Source of the DNA: Begonia masoniana
Lineage: Eukaryota > Streptophyta > Magnoliopsida > Cucurbitales > Begoniaceae
Reading direction: 5' to 3'
NCBI GenBank assembly: GCA_022432975.1
Contig: CM039502.1
Coordinates: 69,966,848 to 70,030,847, forward strand
Length of the DNA: 64,000 nucleotides
Part shown: positions 44,431 through 57,702 of the stretch, in pieces
Layout of the letters: every line of letters starts with the position of its first letter
Numbering within the stretch: the first letter of the stretch is position 1
Notes under the pieces: generated by a model
Database searches by the model: none
Told to the model about the DNA's origin: nothing
Seen by the model: only the letters and a program-made list of their open reading frames with translations
Position numbers and translations under genes: made by a program

Positions 44431-46710
44431 TGTAACACCCGGCATTTTTGCCATGTAATAGTTTTTCCGGGTCATTTAATCGCGATTAATATTATATTAA
44501 TACAATATATGTTTTAGTTGAAATGATGGAATGTTTAAGGAAAAACCAATCTAAGTGTAATCAAAACAAGTCAATTAGGTTAAAAGCTAATGGAAGGGTA
44601 AATGTGGAAGTAATTAAGGTAGATGGAAGCAAACCGATGGATGAGTGCCAAGTGGCAACTTGTTGAAGAAGATATGTCTTCTCTTCCTCCTACGTGAAGC
44701 CCACTTCTACCTCCCCTTTCTGTTTTCTCTGTTCCAGGCGACCAGCAACGATTTTAACCTCAATCTTTTTTCCTGATTTCTTTCTGTCTCACCAGCAAAG
44801 GCAATCATCTACTAAGGTTATCGATTTTGGACAAGTTTAATGCGGGTTTTCACTGAGGTTTAGGATTTATTGTTTCTGTGAAAACCAACTGTTTTGGATG
44901 AAAATACGTTAGTGTGTTTTCCTAAAAAGTTAAAATGAGCTTGCTGCATATTCTACAAGTTATTTGTTAGCATTTGCAGCTTGTTTAATTTCACTACATT
45001 GCAGCAAACAGGTTCGAGCAGTTCCGAGACTTTCCAGCTGTCTGCATCGAGGAAAACAGGTAAGTTCATACGTATAGGTTTGGCCCTTAAGGCCCTACAA
45101 TACGGAGGTACTAGGTTTTATGTTGTCGGGATTTCTGTTGGGTAGTTAAGCCAAGGTTATGTTCTAGGTTAAGTGTGTTCTGTTTTATATTCTGCTTATT
45201 ATTCTGTTGCCTGTCTATAAATGTTCATGCATACACGTTTTTCTCTGAAAGTCATGAAAAGGTTTTCTGCACACGGTTTGAAGTTAAGTAAGATAAAACC
45301 TGTAATGTAATGTATGGTTAAGTGTGGATGAGGACTGGCATCCTGTCATGTACTCCTATTATGTCCTGTTGTGGCATGTACTCCTGTTGCGCCAGCTCCT
45401 CTTCCCACTTATACCTTCATGTCCAGTGAAATGTAATGTAATGTTCATGTATTTAAAAAAGATTCATGCATAGCACGTTCATCACTCTGCATTGTATGTT
45501 CTTACTGAGCTCTAGGCTCATAGATGAACTCCCTGTTGTAGGTACGGATCCTCCAGATGAGGAGCTTGAGCCTCAAACTGATGAGTTGATGTAGTTGGCG
45601 GGAGGAACTCACGGGATGGTTGCTGCAGTCAGACAAATGTCATTCCTGTGAGAATGTGTTTTATGTAAAGTTATGTCAAGTTTTGTACAAGTTGTTTTGG
45701 GGTTTTAAAACATTTGAAGTGTATGTCAAGTTCTGTAAAACTTTTGGGATCTTCAAAATGAGGTATAAAATCTGTGTTGATGTTTTTCTTTAAAACTTCT
45801 GTCTGACAGTTGAATGTATATTTTGAAATATTCTGGAACTGCCTTGAGTTTTCTCTGTTAGTGTGTGCATGGATTGTCTCGAGTTTTAGAGCTATCCATG
45901 CAGTTTGTTTTCTCGAATCTCTGTCATGTTGTCTGTCATGTTGTCAAATATGTTGTTTTAAAACTATGTTTTGAAATCGGGTTTTTAATAAATTTTGAAG
46001 TTTTATGCCTTCTGTTGTTATGTCTTCTGTTGATTTGTCATCCTGTTTCGTCAATTCAGTCATCCGCCCCAGTCAAAGTCAATTTAGTCATCCGCCCAGT
46101 TATATGCCTTAGTCATCCGCCCCAGTCAAAGTCAATTTGGTCATCCACCCCAGTCAAAGTCAATTTAGTCATCCGCCCCAGTCAATTCAGTCATCCGCCC
46201 AGTTTAAAACCCCGTCTTCCGGTTGACGTCACCCAAGTCTTCCGCCAGTATAATGCTTATATCTTCCGGTTGACGTCATCCATCTTCCGGCTGACGTCAT
46301 CTCCTCATCCGATCTCAGTTACCATCTGTGTCTTCCGCTTGACGTCACCCATCTTCCGGTTGACGTCACCACCTCTTCAGCCCAGTTTTATCCAGTCTCT
46401 TCCGCTGAACCCTGTTCACATTTTTATCCACCGGTCACTGTTCAATTTTGTCTTATTCGAATTCACCGCTGCCCCTCTTAAACTAAGTCTTCCGCCAGTT
46501 TATTTATTTCTGCTTCCTGCTTTATCCTGTAATTCCGTCATTTATTTCTGAAGCCCGTCTTTCCCTTCCTCTGAAAAGATTACGAGTTTACTTTAAAAGC
46601 TCATCCTGTTTATGTTAAAAAAAAAAAAGAGTCCCCATTTTTTGTTATCTGTCCCGGAGTGATGGCTCCGATCCCGGACTCCGATCAGGTTCCGGTGTTG
46701 GGCTGTCACA
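44431..46710 (+). mobile_element. Solo gypsy LTR C, TSD TATAA, nested in LTR B
   Basis: 2280 bp, TGTAACACCCGG...GGGCTGTCACA, flanked by TATAA (44426-44430 and 46711-46715). Same family group as the LTR of element 1. It has CAG|GTAAGT at 45060 with a GGCCCTTAAGGCC hairpin, acceptor TGTAG|GT at 45541, acidic frame TDPPDEELEPQTDELM (stop 45592-45594), and five TGACGTCA octamers (46224, 46271, 46292, 46340, 46361). Confidence 0.95.
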
Positions 46711-49132
46711 TATAAATCGATTGATTCGGTGGAGATTTCGAGAAAAAGAGGTGGAACAGACCTATGGTAAATATCTCTAACGATTAGAATAGCTAGTTAA
46801 GACTTTATTGCCTTGATAGGTAGAGATAGATTTTAATTTCGTTTGGATCTGGATAGATTGAGATTTTTGGGTAAATTAAATGGAGAATTGATTGGAATGA
46901 TTGAAGTGAAATTGGATGTTGAAGTTGAGAATTTCATATTGTTTTTATTCAAATGGATAATGAATTGTGAAAATTATTTATTTCAAATATTTTATTGAAA
47001 TGTGTTGAAACGATAACTTGCGTTGAATTGAGCATATTTGGTTTTCAAAACTATTGCATTGAGTTGAACCCATTGATTTCAAATATCATTGCATGGGTGA
47101 GTGTGTTGTTTTAAAAATACATGACACGTGCTTTATAATTGTTTTAAAGCATGCATTTAGGAATGAGGGAGAAGGAAAACAGTGGTAACATAAGAACCCA
47201 TTGAGCCCTATTCGTGTGATGATATAACTATGAAAATACTGGAAGACTAACTGTATGTCCTTCTTAGGTTATAAGTCACTAAACCTCGAGGGAAAGCAAT
47301 GTGTGGGTCTTACAGTCCTACCGGTGAAAGTCCGAGAACGTGTAGGTATGTGATGGTCATATGAGTCAATTAAAGTGAATTACATTTTTGACATATCAAT
47401 TTGAATGTTAAAAACTGCTGTTTTAGAAATGTGATAGAAGGAAAAATGATTTTAAATCCTGCATCATTATTTTAATTGCATAAGATTTATTTAATTGCTG
47501 AGAATGATTTTTAAACTGTGGTTGGATGGTTTTGAATCATGCATGTTTATTTAAATGTATTGGATTTATCTATTTACTGAAAACGATTTTAAAACGTGGA
47601 TGATGGATTTTAAACGGTTCGAATTACAAACCTAAATGTATTTTTATATAAATGAAATTGATTTCAAATCAAAAACGTATTTGATTTAAGATGATTTCAA
47701 AATAATCATGATTAGGTGGAGGATGGCGTATGTGTCTGGATAGGGTTTAGACTAACTACTTTAGTTGTTAAATTTATTTGTTAGGCCAATGTCTCATTTC
47801 TTGGATATTCATATTTTTTAGATAGCAAGGACGTTCATTTGTTCGGAGAAACCAAGGCAAGGTACAGTGTACAAAGAGGCATAGGATTTTTGGGTTGTAA
47901 AGTCACATGTTGTGACTGACTTATGTATTTATTTTGTTTAGCTTCCGCATGAATATTCTGATGTATAGATTGATGAGAATGATGATGTGAATATTTCAAT
48001 TTATGAAATATATATCTTTTGGTTGGATTGAATTAATGATGATACCCTAATTCGGAATGCCAGGTAGGATTGTGTGTGAAGGTTCCCACTTAGGGAACGT
48101 CAGTTAGTTGACCAGGTCATTGTTGGTTTGAATTTCTCACCTTAGGAATCCTGATTCGTCGGGATCCGGTTCGGAGGGGAATCGGGCCCTGACAATTGAA
48201 CTTCCAAGCGTCAATCAACTGCCTCTATAATGACTCTTTCGTTGAGCGTCACCCTTTACTTTTCATCAAGATACAAGAGTTATTGCAAAATGAAAACACA
48301 AGATTCAAATCTCTCACAAACACAAATCTCAAATGATTGGAAGATAGATGAAGTTACTATGTGGGAGAGAGTAGGTTTCTCTTGAAAATTTGACAGCACT
48401 TCGTGTAAAATTCTCAAGTTCGGTGTCTTTTCCAATTTGAAGTGTGTTTCTATTTAAGACTTCTCCAAACTTCTCGATGAGTGGAACTCCGCATGTACAT
48501 CGCGGTCCTCCGCAATAGATCCGTTAGGTATAACAAAAGGGAGTGTAAACTTATGATTTCTTACAAAAAATCATCTGTCCTAACTCGGAACTCCACGTTT
48601 GTACAAAAATAAGATTTTTATCTCTTTGCGATCTTCCGCGCAAGATGGCTCTCGGATTCAGAACTCCGCAAATGTTAATATTTTTTTCTAATTCTTCAGA
48701 GTGAGAGACTCTGGATTCGAAACTGGAACTCTACATTGGAAGTCCGCAAGAATATGTTTTCAGGGCTGGAACTCTGCATTCGTTGATCTCTTTAAGCTTT
48801 ACTTTGACGCGGTCTTCCGCTTTTCAACTTGGAACTCCAGAAAGGCAAAATATAGGAGTTTCGTAGTGTTCATCGCTCTAGACATGAACTCTACAATCTC
48901 AATGTTGTATTTTTCACTACAAGCAGTCTTCTGCTTTGAAGGACAGAACTTTCGCAATTTATGAGATTGGGAAATATAACTCATTAAACTTGTTAGAAAT
49001 TTCAAATATCTTTTCTCAAGAGTATTTTTTTATTAGTATAATTATATGTAATGACAAGTTATGCATATACAAATTCATATAGTTATAACTAATAACCACA
49101 CTTTGTCAATAATCAAAATTATAAATATAACA

Positions 49133-49969
49133 ATAAATTCAACTTTTGTCGTTAACAATGCAACTAGTTTTTGTTGCCTAGATTATCATGACTTAGCTCT
49201 TCCTCCAAATATAATCAAATACTATGACATTGATCTTCTAGAATCGACATTTCTAGTCATGTCTGCATCAGTATAGCTTCTTAAAAAAGATTTTTTAATT
49301 GCAACCATAAACGAAATTCAGATGTACTTCTAAAATATATAAAAATCCATTTCACAATATTCTAATGTTCTTGCTTGGATTTGATAAAAATTTACTGACT
49401 ACTCCAACAACATGCGAAATATTACGTCTAGTACAAACAATGAAATTTATCAAACTACCAATTGTTGAGGTACATGAAATTGTCTACATTTCCACTTTTT
49501 CTTCTTCGAAATAAGTTTGAAGTGATTAACAGAAAAGGTATTGACCAATTTGGCCTTATACATATAGAATTGACTAAGAGCTTTCTCAATATATTTCTGA
49601 TGTCTTAGCCATAATTTTTCATTTTTCATACCTTGAGTGATAGTCATCCTAAGTGTGTTTAACCAGTTTTATATCTTTCATGGCAAAAGATTTATTAAGC
49701 TCTTTCTTCAACTTAACAATTCTTTCTCCATTTGGGCATACAATCAACATATGATCAACATAAAGTAAGAGGATTACAAATGTGTCGTTCATAATCCTTT
49801 TTATGAACACATGATGGTCTGAAGAAATTTTTGTGTATCATTGTTTATCATGAAGAAATCAAACTTCTTCTACCAATTTCGTGGGGATTGCTTTAATCCA
49901 TTAAGGCTTTCTTCAATGTACACACTAAACGTTCATTTCCTTCAACAACAAACCTTTCTGACTGCTCCC
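49133..49969 (-). pseudogene. RT/RNase H middle segment of copia 3 pol
   Basis: Minus strand from 49969: ERFVVEGNERLVC, KKFDFFM, then LLYVDHMLIV-like sequence, TRRNISHVVGVVSKFLSNPS and TDADM, ending VEFI. Several stops and frameshifts. The order matches copia 1. Confidence 0.8.
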
Positions 49970-51062
49970 TAATAACTCTATGAAATTTAGAGTTATTTTC
50001 ATCATTCTAAGCAAAGTTGGATGTTTATCCTCTAGTTTTGGTAATTTTAATCTATTTTAAGTTATTATGCAGGTAAATAATCGAATCAGAGAAATAAAGA
50101 TGAAAAAATAATGAATTTTGAAGTTAAGCCGCAAAACCAAAATCTTGAGCCGTGACCTCGACCTAGATGAGCTTACCAAAAGTGCAAAATTCTACGCGTT
50201 TTGAAAGATTTTTCGGTGATTCTGAAAACCCTAATCGAGAATCTTTAAATACAATATTATATGACGAAAGAGTGAACCTTGGGCAGCCTCAAGACATATT
50301 TTGGAGCTAGATCGAAGAGGATTTTCAACCCCGGACGAAGAGACGAATACACGTGTTACGCCATTACGGTGACATCAGAGACATATTTTATTCTTCTACT
50401 TCTTTCTTCTATTTGATATTAATATGTTCAACAATTTTTCTTCTATTTTTTATTCAGTTATGTTAAACTAACTCTCTCCCTCCAGAGGAGAGATGGATCG
50501 TTTATTTATAATATTATTTTGATGATTGATTATTTCATTAGATGAATTTATTATTTATTTGTGATATTCTACTCTTAATGCTCTCAATTTGTTGACCACA
50601 TGTTGAATGATCTTATATTTAACGTTTGACACTTGAGAGAGGTAATTTCTGAGGACGATCTGAATATTACAACATAAAATTTAAATACCTAGAGAGAGTA
50701 TTAGAGTTTTATGAAATCAAATAGAAAACCATTGCATGTTATTGAATAACTAAAAGAACAATTTTTATAGAGATATTGAAATTGTGATTTTAGGAATTAA
50801 TGTTGTTAACTTAAACTATGTTTTAAGGTTAATATATTTTTTATGATGAATCTTTCTATTACAACTTTTGTTGATTGATGATTATGTCGATAATAAGTAC
50901 AGGAAATATTTTACTATTGTTTCTCATTGACAATACCCTTTAAGAAGGGTATATAATCTTTCTAATGTGTGAGCTCAAGATTTTTCAGTCTTCAATAAAG
51001 TTTTAGAAGTCGAAGTTAAATTATTGCAAAAATGCCTTCAAAGTGTCGACCGAAATGACAGA

Positions 51063-51347
51063 GTGTTGACCGCTATTCATCTTTACGAAACTCCAGAGAG
51101 TTACAAGTGTCGACCAGACAGTGCTAGTGTCAACCGCCGAAACAAATGCAAAAATTTTCGAGAGCTTCAAGTGTCGACAGTGTTGACCGCTATTCATCTT
51201 TACGAAACTCCAGAGAGTTATAAGTGTCGACCAGACAGTGCTAGTGTCAACCGCCGAAACAAATGCAGAAATTTTCGAGAGCTTTAAGTGTCGACCAGAC
51301 AGTGCTAGTGTCGACCGCCGAAACAAATGCAAAAATTATAGAGAGCT
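51063..51347. repeat. 117-bp tandem repeat in LTR D
   Basis: Two full units (starts 51063 and 51180) and a partial third; each contains GTGTTGACCGCTATTCATC and GTGTCGACCAGACAGTGC. A gypsy solo LTR has inserted right after the partial unit, and the repeat theme resumes at 53449. Confidence 0.85.
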
Positions 51348-53443
51348 TGTAGCACCCGGTTTCGTTTAACCAGTTTACTTTATTAAATTATAGTGAATAT
51401 TTTAAGGATGGGATTGAGAGGTTTAGTGATTAGGTTAATAAATGAGTGAGTAAGGGCATGGTGGTAATTTGAGATAATATACTGGATAACGTATTTAATG
51501 GAAGGTTCAATGAGGTTTAGCCGTCACTGTTCTCTCATTTTTCCTTTCTTGGTATTCAGCTCAAACTCAGCAGAGCTCCAGGCAATTTTCCCCTCCGACC
51601 TTCATTTCTCGGACTAGGTAATTCTTTCCTTTTTGTTTTCTTAAGATCTGAGTGGCTAGATAGCAGAGGAGTGCAATGTATGTACCTTGTTAATGCAGTG
51701 AGTGAGTTGAGTTCGGGTTTAGTGTTGAGCCGAGAATGTACGATGACCAGAGCTTCCAAACTAGCTCCTTAGGTTTCTGAATAGTATAGGATAAGGCTAG
51801 TGATGATCTAATCGGTATTCTGCTTATGACATTAGGTGAGCAGGACTTCCAGTGTAGTTGAAAACGAGCGATTTCCAGGAGACCAGGTAAGTAAAGTTTG
51901 CTTGTGCCTTCGGGCCTACATCACAAAACATTAGGGTTTGTTTGCTGCAATGTGTTGGTATGTCATGCATCATGTTTTAAAAAGTATACGAAAATGAATT
52001 TGAATGCATGTTGGCATGGTAAGGATTGAACATATTGAAACAGCTATGTGAATCAGTTTTACTGTTAAGGGAAATAATCCGCCCCTTAATGAGACAGTGG
52101 GTATTTATACTTTGGGAGAGTTGATCCAACTTCTAATTTCACAGGGGGATCTGAACATGTGAATCAAATTTATTGTTAAGGGAATTTATCTGCCCCTTAA
52201 TGAGTCAGTGGATGTTTATACTTTGGGAGAGTTGATCCAACTCCCAACTTCACAGGGGGATCCGAACAGAAACGATGAATGAACAACTAAAATGATAAAG
52301 TAGAAATTGCATGTTTAGGAATTTATATTTTAGTATTTCATTTCATTACTGCTTTACTTACTTAGCATTAGGCTAATAGATGAGTTTTGTGATGTAGGTG
52401 TTGAAGAGACTGCAGGTGATTTCCTTGAGTGCACTGATGAATAGATGTGGTTGGAAGAGTACATCCATGTTTCGGCCTGGTAAACTGATGAGGCAGATTA
52501 ACTGATGTCTGTAGTTGGAATGGTTTAGTTGACAGTGTTTCAATCTAAGTACGTTAAGTTTTCATGACAGTAATGGTCTTTAATATTTTGAATACGTTTT
52601 GAGATTTTCTGATGATAGTATTCTGTGGAATTTTAAATGTTGGGTTCTTACTGGATTTGAGTAATGCAACGATTTGAATTGCTTCAAAATGGTTTTAGTA
52701 AAGTGAGTAAATTCCTTTCCGTAGTTAGAGTTGTTGTTTTGTTCCCTGTCGGTAGATGAAGTCTATCAGCAGATGTTGTGTTGTTAATCTGTTCTCTATC
52801 GGAAGATGTCCTCAATGGAAGTCGATCGGATGAATGAATCATCCGGCTGACGTCACCGGTGGATGTGTGACAAAGTCGATCGGATGAATGAATCATCTGG
52901 CTGACGTCACCGGTGGATGTGTGATAAAGTCGATCGGATGAATGAATCATCCGGCTGACGTCACCGGTGGACGTGTGATAAAGTCGATCGGATGAACGAG
53001 TCATACGGCTGACGTCACTGGTGGATGTAGGAGGTGTTTTGTCGTCTAGTGATCGGTGTATGCAGTTATTCTGTCGGAAGAAGGGAATGAGGAATTTTGT
53101 CGTTTAGTCATCGGTAGGAGCCTTCTATTTTGTCTGCTCCTTCCGTTGACTTTATTCATCGGCAGATGCGTTTGACTTCTGTGACTTCTCAAGTATTTCA
53201 CGGTTCAAACTTCAGTTCCTATTTTCCGATTGTTTCTTAACATTTCAAACAATGTTTCGTGGTATTGTTTAACTCCATTGTTGTTCAAATGATTTCCGCT
53301 GCAAGCATTTAATAAATGTTTTGAAGTTTTAGAAAAATGTCAAACCCAGATTTTCGAGTGAAATTTTAAATTTAGTTCAAAGTTCCTTAGTTAGGTTCGA
53401 GCTTTGTATAACGAGTCGGGTTCAGATAATTCGGGGCGTTACA
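51348..53443 (+). mobile_element. Solo gypsy LTR, TSD GAGCT, nested in LTR D
   Basis: 2096 bp, TGTAGCACCCGG...GGGGCGTTACA, flanked by GAGCT (51343-51347 and 53444-53448). Closely related to 35419-37579. It carries CAG|GTAAGT at 51887 with hairpin GCCTTCGGGC, acceptor TGTAG|GT at 52397, acidic frame VEETAGDFLECTDE (stop 52442-52444), paired 111-bp hairpin repeats near 52042-52262, and four TGACGTCA octamers spaced exactly 54 bases apart (52848, 52902, 52956, 53010). Confidence 0.95.
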
Positions 53444-54543
53444 GAGCTTGAAGTGTCGATCGGACAATGATAGAATCGATCGTAGGATCAAATCCAGAAA
53501 TTCCAAAAGCCTTAAAGTGTCAACTGAAAGCCAAAGTGTTTACCGAGTTTTTGAATGACTTTTAAAATAACACACAACATCAACAAAGTGTCGACCAAGC
53601 AAGAGGAAGTGTTGACTGCACTAGCTATTTTCTGAAGACACTTATAAATAAAAGAATGAAGGCTCATGCAAAATTACTGAATTTGAAAAGTTGCAACAAA
53701 GTTCTGCTGGATCAAAACTTGAGAGAATCTCTTCCTTCAATTGATCCTTCACCTCTCCTAGCTCATCAACTTGTGATTGTATGCATTGAGAGTGTGTGAA
53801 ATTTGTATTAATCATTATTTCAATCTTATTACTATTTGTGAACGTGTAAAGGGTGACGCTCTAAAGAAAAGTCTTGTAAGACATTAATTGACTCCCGGAA
53901 GATCAATCGAGTGGACTCAAGAAGTTTAGATTGGAAGGAATCTTCAAGGAAAAACCTTGAAAGACGGACGTAAGCAAGATTGGCCAAACCAAGTTAACAA
54001 TTCGATTACATCTCTTCTTTCTAAACTCCTTAGATTTTGCTCACTCTAAGTTTTAACTCTTAAAAACTAATGTTATGCTTGAGAATATCATTAAATTTGA
54101 ACTTGTGCAAATTAGTAAGCTAATCACGAAAAAAATGTTAATAACCTAATTCACCCCTCTCTTAGGTTATTTTCGATCCTACAAATGTTAGATTGACTCT
54201 CGAGAGAGGTAGTTTAAAAAATTAAGGTTTTCAATTTATAAATAATTATTCAACTAAAGAATATTGCTCTAATAAATATTCATGAAATCAATCATCTGAA
54301 TCTTTTCTGAATTAAAAGCGTTTCATTGGTGATTTGATTTATTTGATTTATTTCGTTTTAGTTTTCAAAATCATATTTATAATTGTCCAGATAAAGTTAG
54401 AATTGATTAGATCAGTACTCGGTGAAAATTGAAACATTACGTATTCTTTATGGATTCGACAATCCTATTCATCATTATTATACTACAAAACCTGGCACTG
54501 CACACTTGTAGTAATTTTATTATAATATAATTTTTTCCGTACA

Positions 54544-55111
54544 CTCTCTATATATCTCTTCTTCTAGTTCCCCATGTAAGAAAGCGGTATTCACATTGAG
54601 TGACTCGATATTCAATTTGACACTTGAGGCTAATCCATGTGCAATTCTTATGGATGACATTTTCAGGACATGTATTTCCTCAAAATCAATGTCTTTTTTC
54701 TGATCAAAATCTTTCATGACTAGTTGTGCCTTATACCTTGATTGTGAACTTTTGTTTTAAGCTCTGACGCTGTATACCCATTTGTTCTTGAGAGTCTTTC
54801 TCCCCTTTGGAAACGGAACCAACTCATATGTTAGATTCTACTACACTAATCTCATCTCATTTGCATTGCATTTGATCATTTCTTTTCCTGTTGATGCTTC
54901 ATAGTTTTTTCATAGCATTTAGGTTCATTACTATCAGCAATTGTCACATACTCATTTACATAGTATTTTTTTATGGTCGACAATCCCTTCTTGACCTTCT
55001 TAGCTTAGGTTCTGTAATTGATTCAGGAGAAATCTATATTTGGTCAACATTATCCTAAACATGATCAGAATTGTTATTTTATTACGATCGTCGAATATAG
55101 CCTTTTTCTTA
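54544..55111 (-). pseudogene. RT N-terminal segment of copia 3 pol
   Basis: Minus strand: YVNEYVTIADSNEPKCYE, KTLKNKWVY, then MKDFDQKKDIDFEEI and [18 protein letters not shown]. The last Glu codon joins the 49969 fragment once the intervening element is removed. Confidence 0.82.
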
Positions 55112-57702
55112 TGTAACGCCCCGAAAACCCACCCGGGTTCCCGGTGCGCACAGGGACTACTTTGTACTAAACGACTCCCTTTGACTACTATCTCATTCGC
55201 TTAACTACTAAGGCAAGGAATCCATTTTAGTTAAACGGACGCAGCAGAATTTAAAGTTAAGTCTCCTGAAGGTTTCACTCATGCCATACCTGGTTTCATT
55301 AACTCACTAAGTTCTTCTAATCGCATTCGCTTAAAGTTCCAACATTGGAAATACCTCCCAATGAGACTCACACAACAAAATCAAAACTAACCTCCTGAAA
55401 CTCTCTTATGTCTTACCTAGTTGCCTAGACTCGCTAATTTCTCTTAATCCTAACTGTCAAGCACCACGGCGTCCTCCCCAAAAATTTCGGCAGAGTAACA
55501 CCTAAAAATGGCGCCTCCAAAATGCTAAGTACCTACAAACAAATAAATCCCAACCAATCCAGAATGTTCCTACTCAACTATCTAGCATACGAAATCTCCA
55601 AATAGCAGTAACGAGAGAAAGTAAAGTACTATCATCCATGAGCGAAGATAATTCATAGTATAAGGCGACACATCACCCTTAACTATGAATACATACAACG
55701 AATACAAAATACCCACACAAAAGACAAAAAAGGTCCTACTCCCGATCAACACTATACGACGGCTCCATGGGTCGGGTCGCCCTAACACTGCCATCAACCG
55801 GGGCCCTGGTCGCACGCCACCAACTGCCACCTACTCCTGTACAGGCGCTTGGTACTCACCCTCCTGCTCAGCAGTGCCTACACCACAGAACACACTATAA
55901 GCTCAAAGCTTAGCAAGTAGAGTGCTAAAAATAAACGTGAAACATGAAAACTAGTTATGCAATCCTAACACGTGCACGTCACCTCCGGCCCGAGTCCAAC
56001 CCGGGATTCGCGGAGCACGTCACCTCCGGCCCGAGTCCAACCCGGGATTCGCGGAGCACGTCACCTCTGGCCCGAGTCCAACCCGGGATTCGCGGAGCAC
56101 GTCACCTCTGGCCCGAGTCCAACCCGGGATTCACGGAGCCACATCACCTCCGGCCCGAGTCCAACCCGGGATTCGAGCCACATCACCTCCGGCCCGAGTC
56201 CAACCCGGGATTCGCAGAGCCACATCACCTCCGGCCCGAGTCCAACCCGGGATTCGCGGAGCCACGTCACCTCCTGCCCGAGTCCAACCCGGGATTCGCG
56301 GAGCCACGTCTTGCACAAGACCCCTAACGTACGTACAACTGACCCACGACCGGCACGATACTCACAACCTACGTACAACTCACCCACAGCCTGCACAAGT
56401 CTCACAGCCTACCACGACTGACCCACAACCTGCACCAGACTCACGACATACATACAACTAACCTACAACATGCACCAGACTCACAATATACGTCTAACAA
56501 CGACTACACATACACATCACATACAAAGCACTCACGACGTACACAACTCACAACAAGCAAACAACCGTGGTGTAGGCCCTTCTGGGCGACTCTCAAACAT
56601 TCTCAACCACACTACTACTTACCTGGCGTCCCAGCTCGCTGAGGATGCTCGGTTCCCTGCCCACCTACGGCTTGACCTACGACAAAAATTAACCTTCATT
56701 AAAAATCAAGCTTACATTCACCAATTTACTCTCAAACTAATATTTCTAACTTAACCTAACTAAAGCCTAACGAAACGGGCCACTAATTTGGGCTCGGTAA
56801 AAACCGACCCTAAACTTCAGACGTGCGTAACTTTCGCGTCGGTTAACGGAATCGAACGATTCTAGCGGCCACGTACTCCTCTATTAATCTAGTTTAACAT
56901 ACCAAGAAAGAATTTAAAACGAATAATTATAACTAGGTGAAACTCTCCAAAAACAGAACCAGATTTTTGCCTTAAAACGACCAAAATTTCCACTTCAATC
57001 CGATTCCACCAATTTCCTCACTAATCGATCCCTCTCACACTCAGTTAGCGTAATTTAATGAAATTCTCAGGCTTCACATAGAAAACCCGAACCCCACACA
57101 TTGGGAGTTCTCGGTTTTCAACTCAACCCGTGCTCTCCCTTGCCTGAAAATTCACACTGGCCTAAGCCCGTCCATTTGTCGCTGAGACTGGCCAAAAATG
57201 GCCGGTGATCGGAGCCTAAGTTGGGTCGTCACTCCCGGCTTCAAGCAGAAGCGAAACAGGGCAGAGAACTGAGCTTACCAGTCCGTTCGCGCGTGGAGAC
57301 AGCCAGAAATGTCAGCTCTGGATTTGCCGTCGTCGCCGGACCAGAAACGTCAAAATCCGCCAGTGGTTCGATCGGTGATCGTCGCCGCTTCTCCCTCCCC
57401 CTCTGCTCCGCCCCCTCTCGTTCGCGGTGAAAGAAACCCGAATGGCTTCTTCACGAAGCCATTCTGTTGTTTTAAAGAAAACAATTAAATTGTTTTCTTT
57501 TAAAACAATTAATTTAACTTAATTAATTACCGTTTTGCCCCCTTCGAAATCCCATCGAATTTCGTTCTTCATTTGTCAATTTCTCTTAAATTGACTCTCA
57601 CTCCACGCTCGGTTTAAACCTATTCATCGACGCTCCCGAAAGATCCGACAATTAACCGAATAATTAACTCTAATTAAATAAATTAATTTACTGGGTATTA
57701 CA
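55112..57702 (-). mobile_element. Solo gypsy LTR, TSD TCTTA, inserted in copia 3
   Basis: 2591 bp with plus-strand ends TGTAACGCCCC...GGGTATTACA, flanked by TCTTA (55107-55111 and 57703-57707). Minus orientation is chosen because the minus-strand end TCGGGGCGTTACA matches the 51348 family. Minus-strand cassette: acceptor GTCGTAG|GT, a 54-nt exon without stops in the cassette frame, CAG|GTAAGT (rc of 56617-56622), a GCCCAGAAGGGC hairpin, acceptor TGTAG|GC, and frame TAEQEGEYQAPVQE (stop rc 55831-55833). Confidence 0.9.
55975..56304. repeat. 41-bp tandem repeat, eight units, in the solo LTR
   Basis: Unit CACGTCACCTCCGGCCCGAG plus TCCAACCCGGGATTCGCGGAG. Units start at 55975, 56016, 56057, 56098, 56140, 56179, 56221 and 56263, so the period is 39-42. 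GC-rich, with CCCGGG palindromes, inside the putative LTR intron. Confidence 0.93.

Larger units (their letters stand above)
44004..48194 (+). mobile_element. Solo LTR B, TSD ATTGA, nested in LTR A
   Basis: TGTAACGGTTTG...CGGGCCCTGACA, flanked by ATTGA (43999-44003 and 48195-48199). Net length about 1.9 kb after removing LTR C. It contains the large palindrome 44224-44348. I did not find the donor/acidic-exon cassette that other gypsy LTRs here carry, so its family is uncertain. Confidence 0.83.
43756..49132 (-). mobile_element. Solo LTR A (probable copia type), TSD ATAAA, itself interrupted
   Basis: Plus-strand ends TGTAGGATCG...AATATAACA; on the minus strand it begins TGTTATATTT and ends CGATCCTACA. 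Flanked by ATAAA (43751-43755 and 49133-49137). Without the nested insertion it is about 1.18 kb. Its terminal few hundred bases match the end of LTR D (54183). No coding capacity. The superfamily is inferred from the CGATCCTACA end seen in SIRE-like copia LTRs. Confidence 0.83.
50804..54183 (+). mobile_element. Solo LTR D, TSD AATGT, nested in LTR E
   Basis: TGTTAACTTAAAC...TTTCGATCCTACA, flanked by AATGT (50799-50803 and 54184-54188). Net length about 1.28 kb after removing the gypsy LTR inside. Its end matches LTR A. A 117-bp tandem repeat (51063 to about 51347) carries repeated GTGTCGACC motifs. Confidence 0.85.
49970..54543. mobile_element. Solo LTR E, nested in copia 3, interrupted by LTR D
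   Basis: Plus-strand ends TAATAACTC...TTCCGTACA, with near-matching flanks CTCCC (49965-49969) and CTCTC (54544-54548). The expected TG start is changed to TA. Net length about 1.19 kb. The 3' part includes TATGGATTCGACAATCC, a block seen in several plant gypsy LTR ends. Excising it restores the copia RT frame, which strongly supports the boundaries. Confidence 0.72.

Noticed and set aside
55944..56421. Proline-rich repeat protein frames on both strands
   Set aside because: Products of the 41-bp tandem repeat inside a solo LTR.
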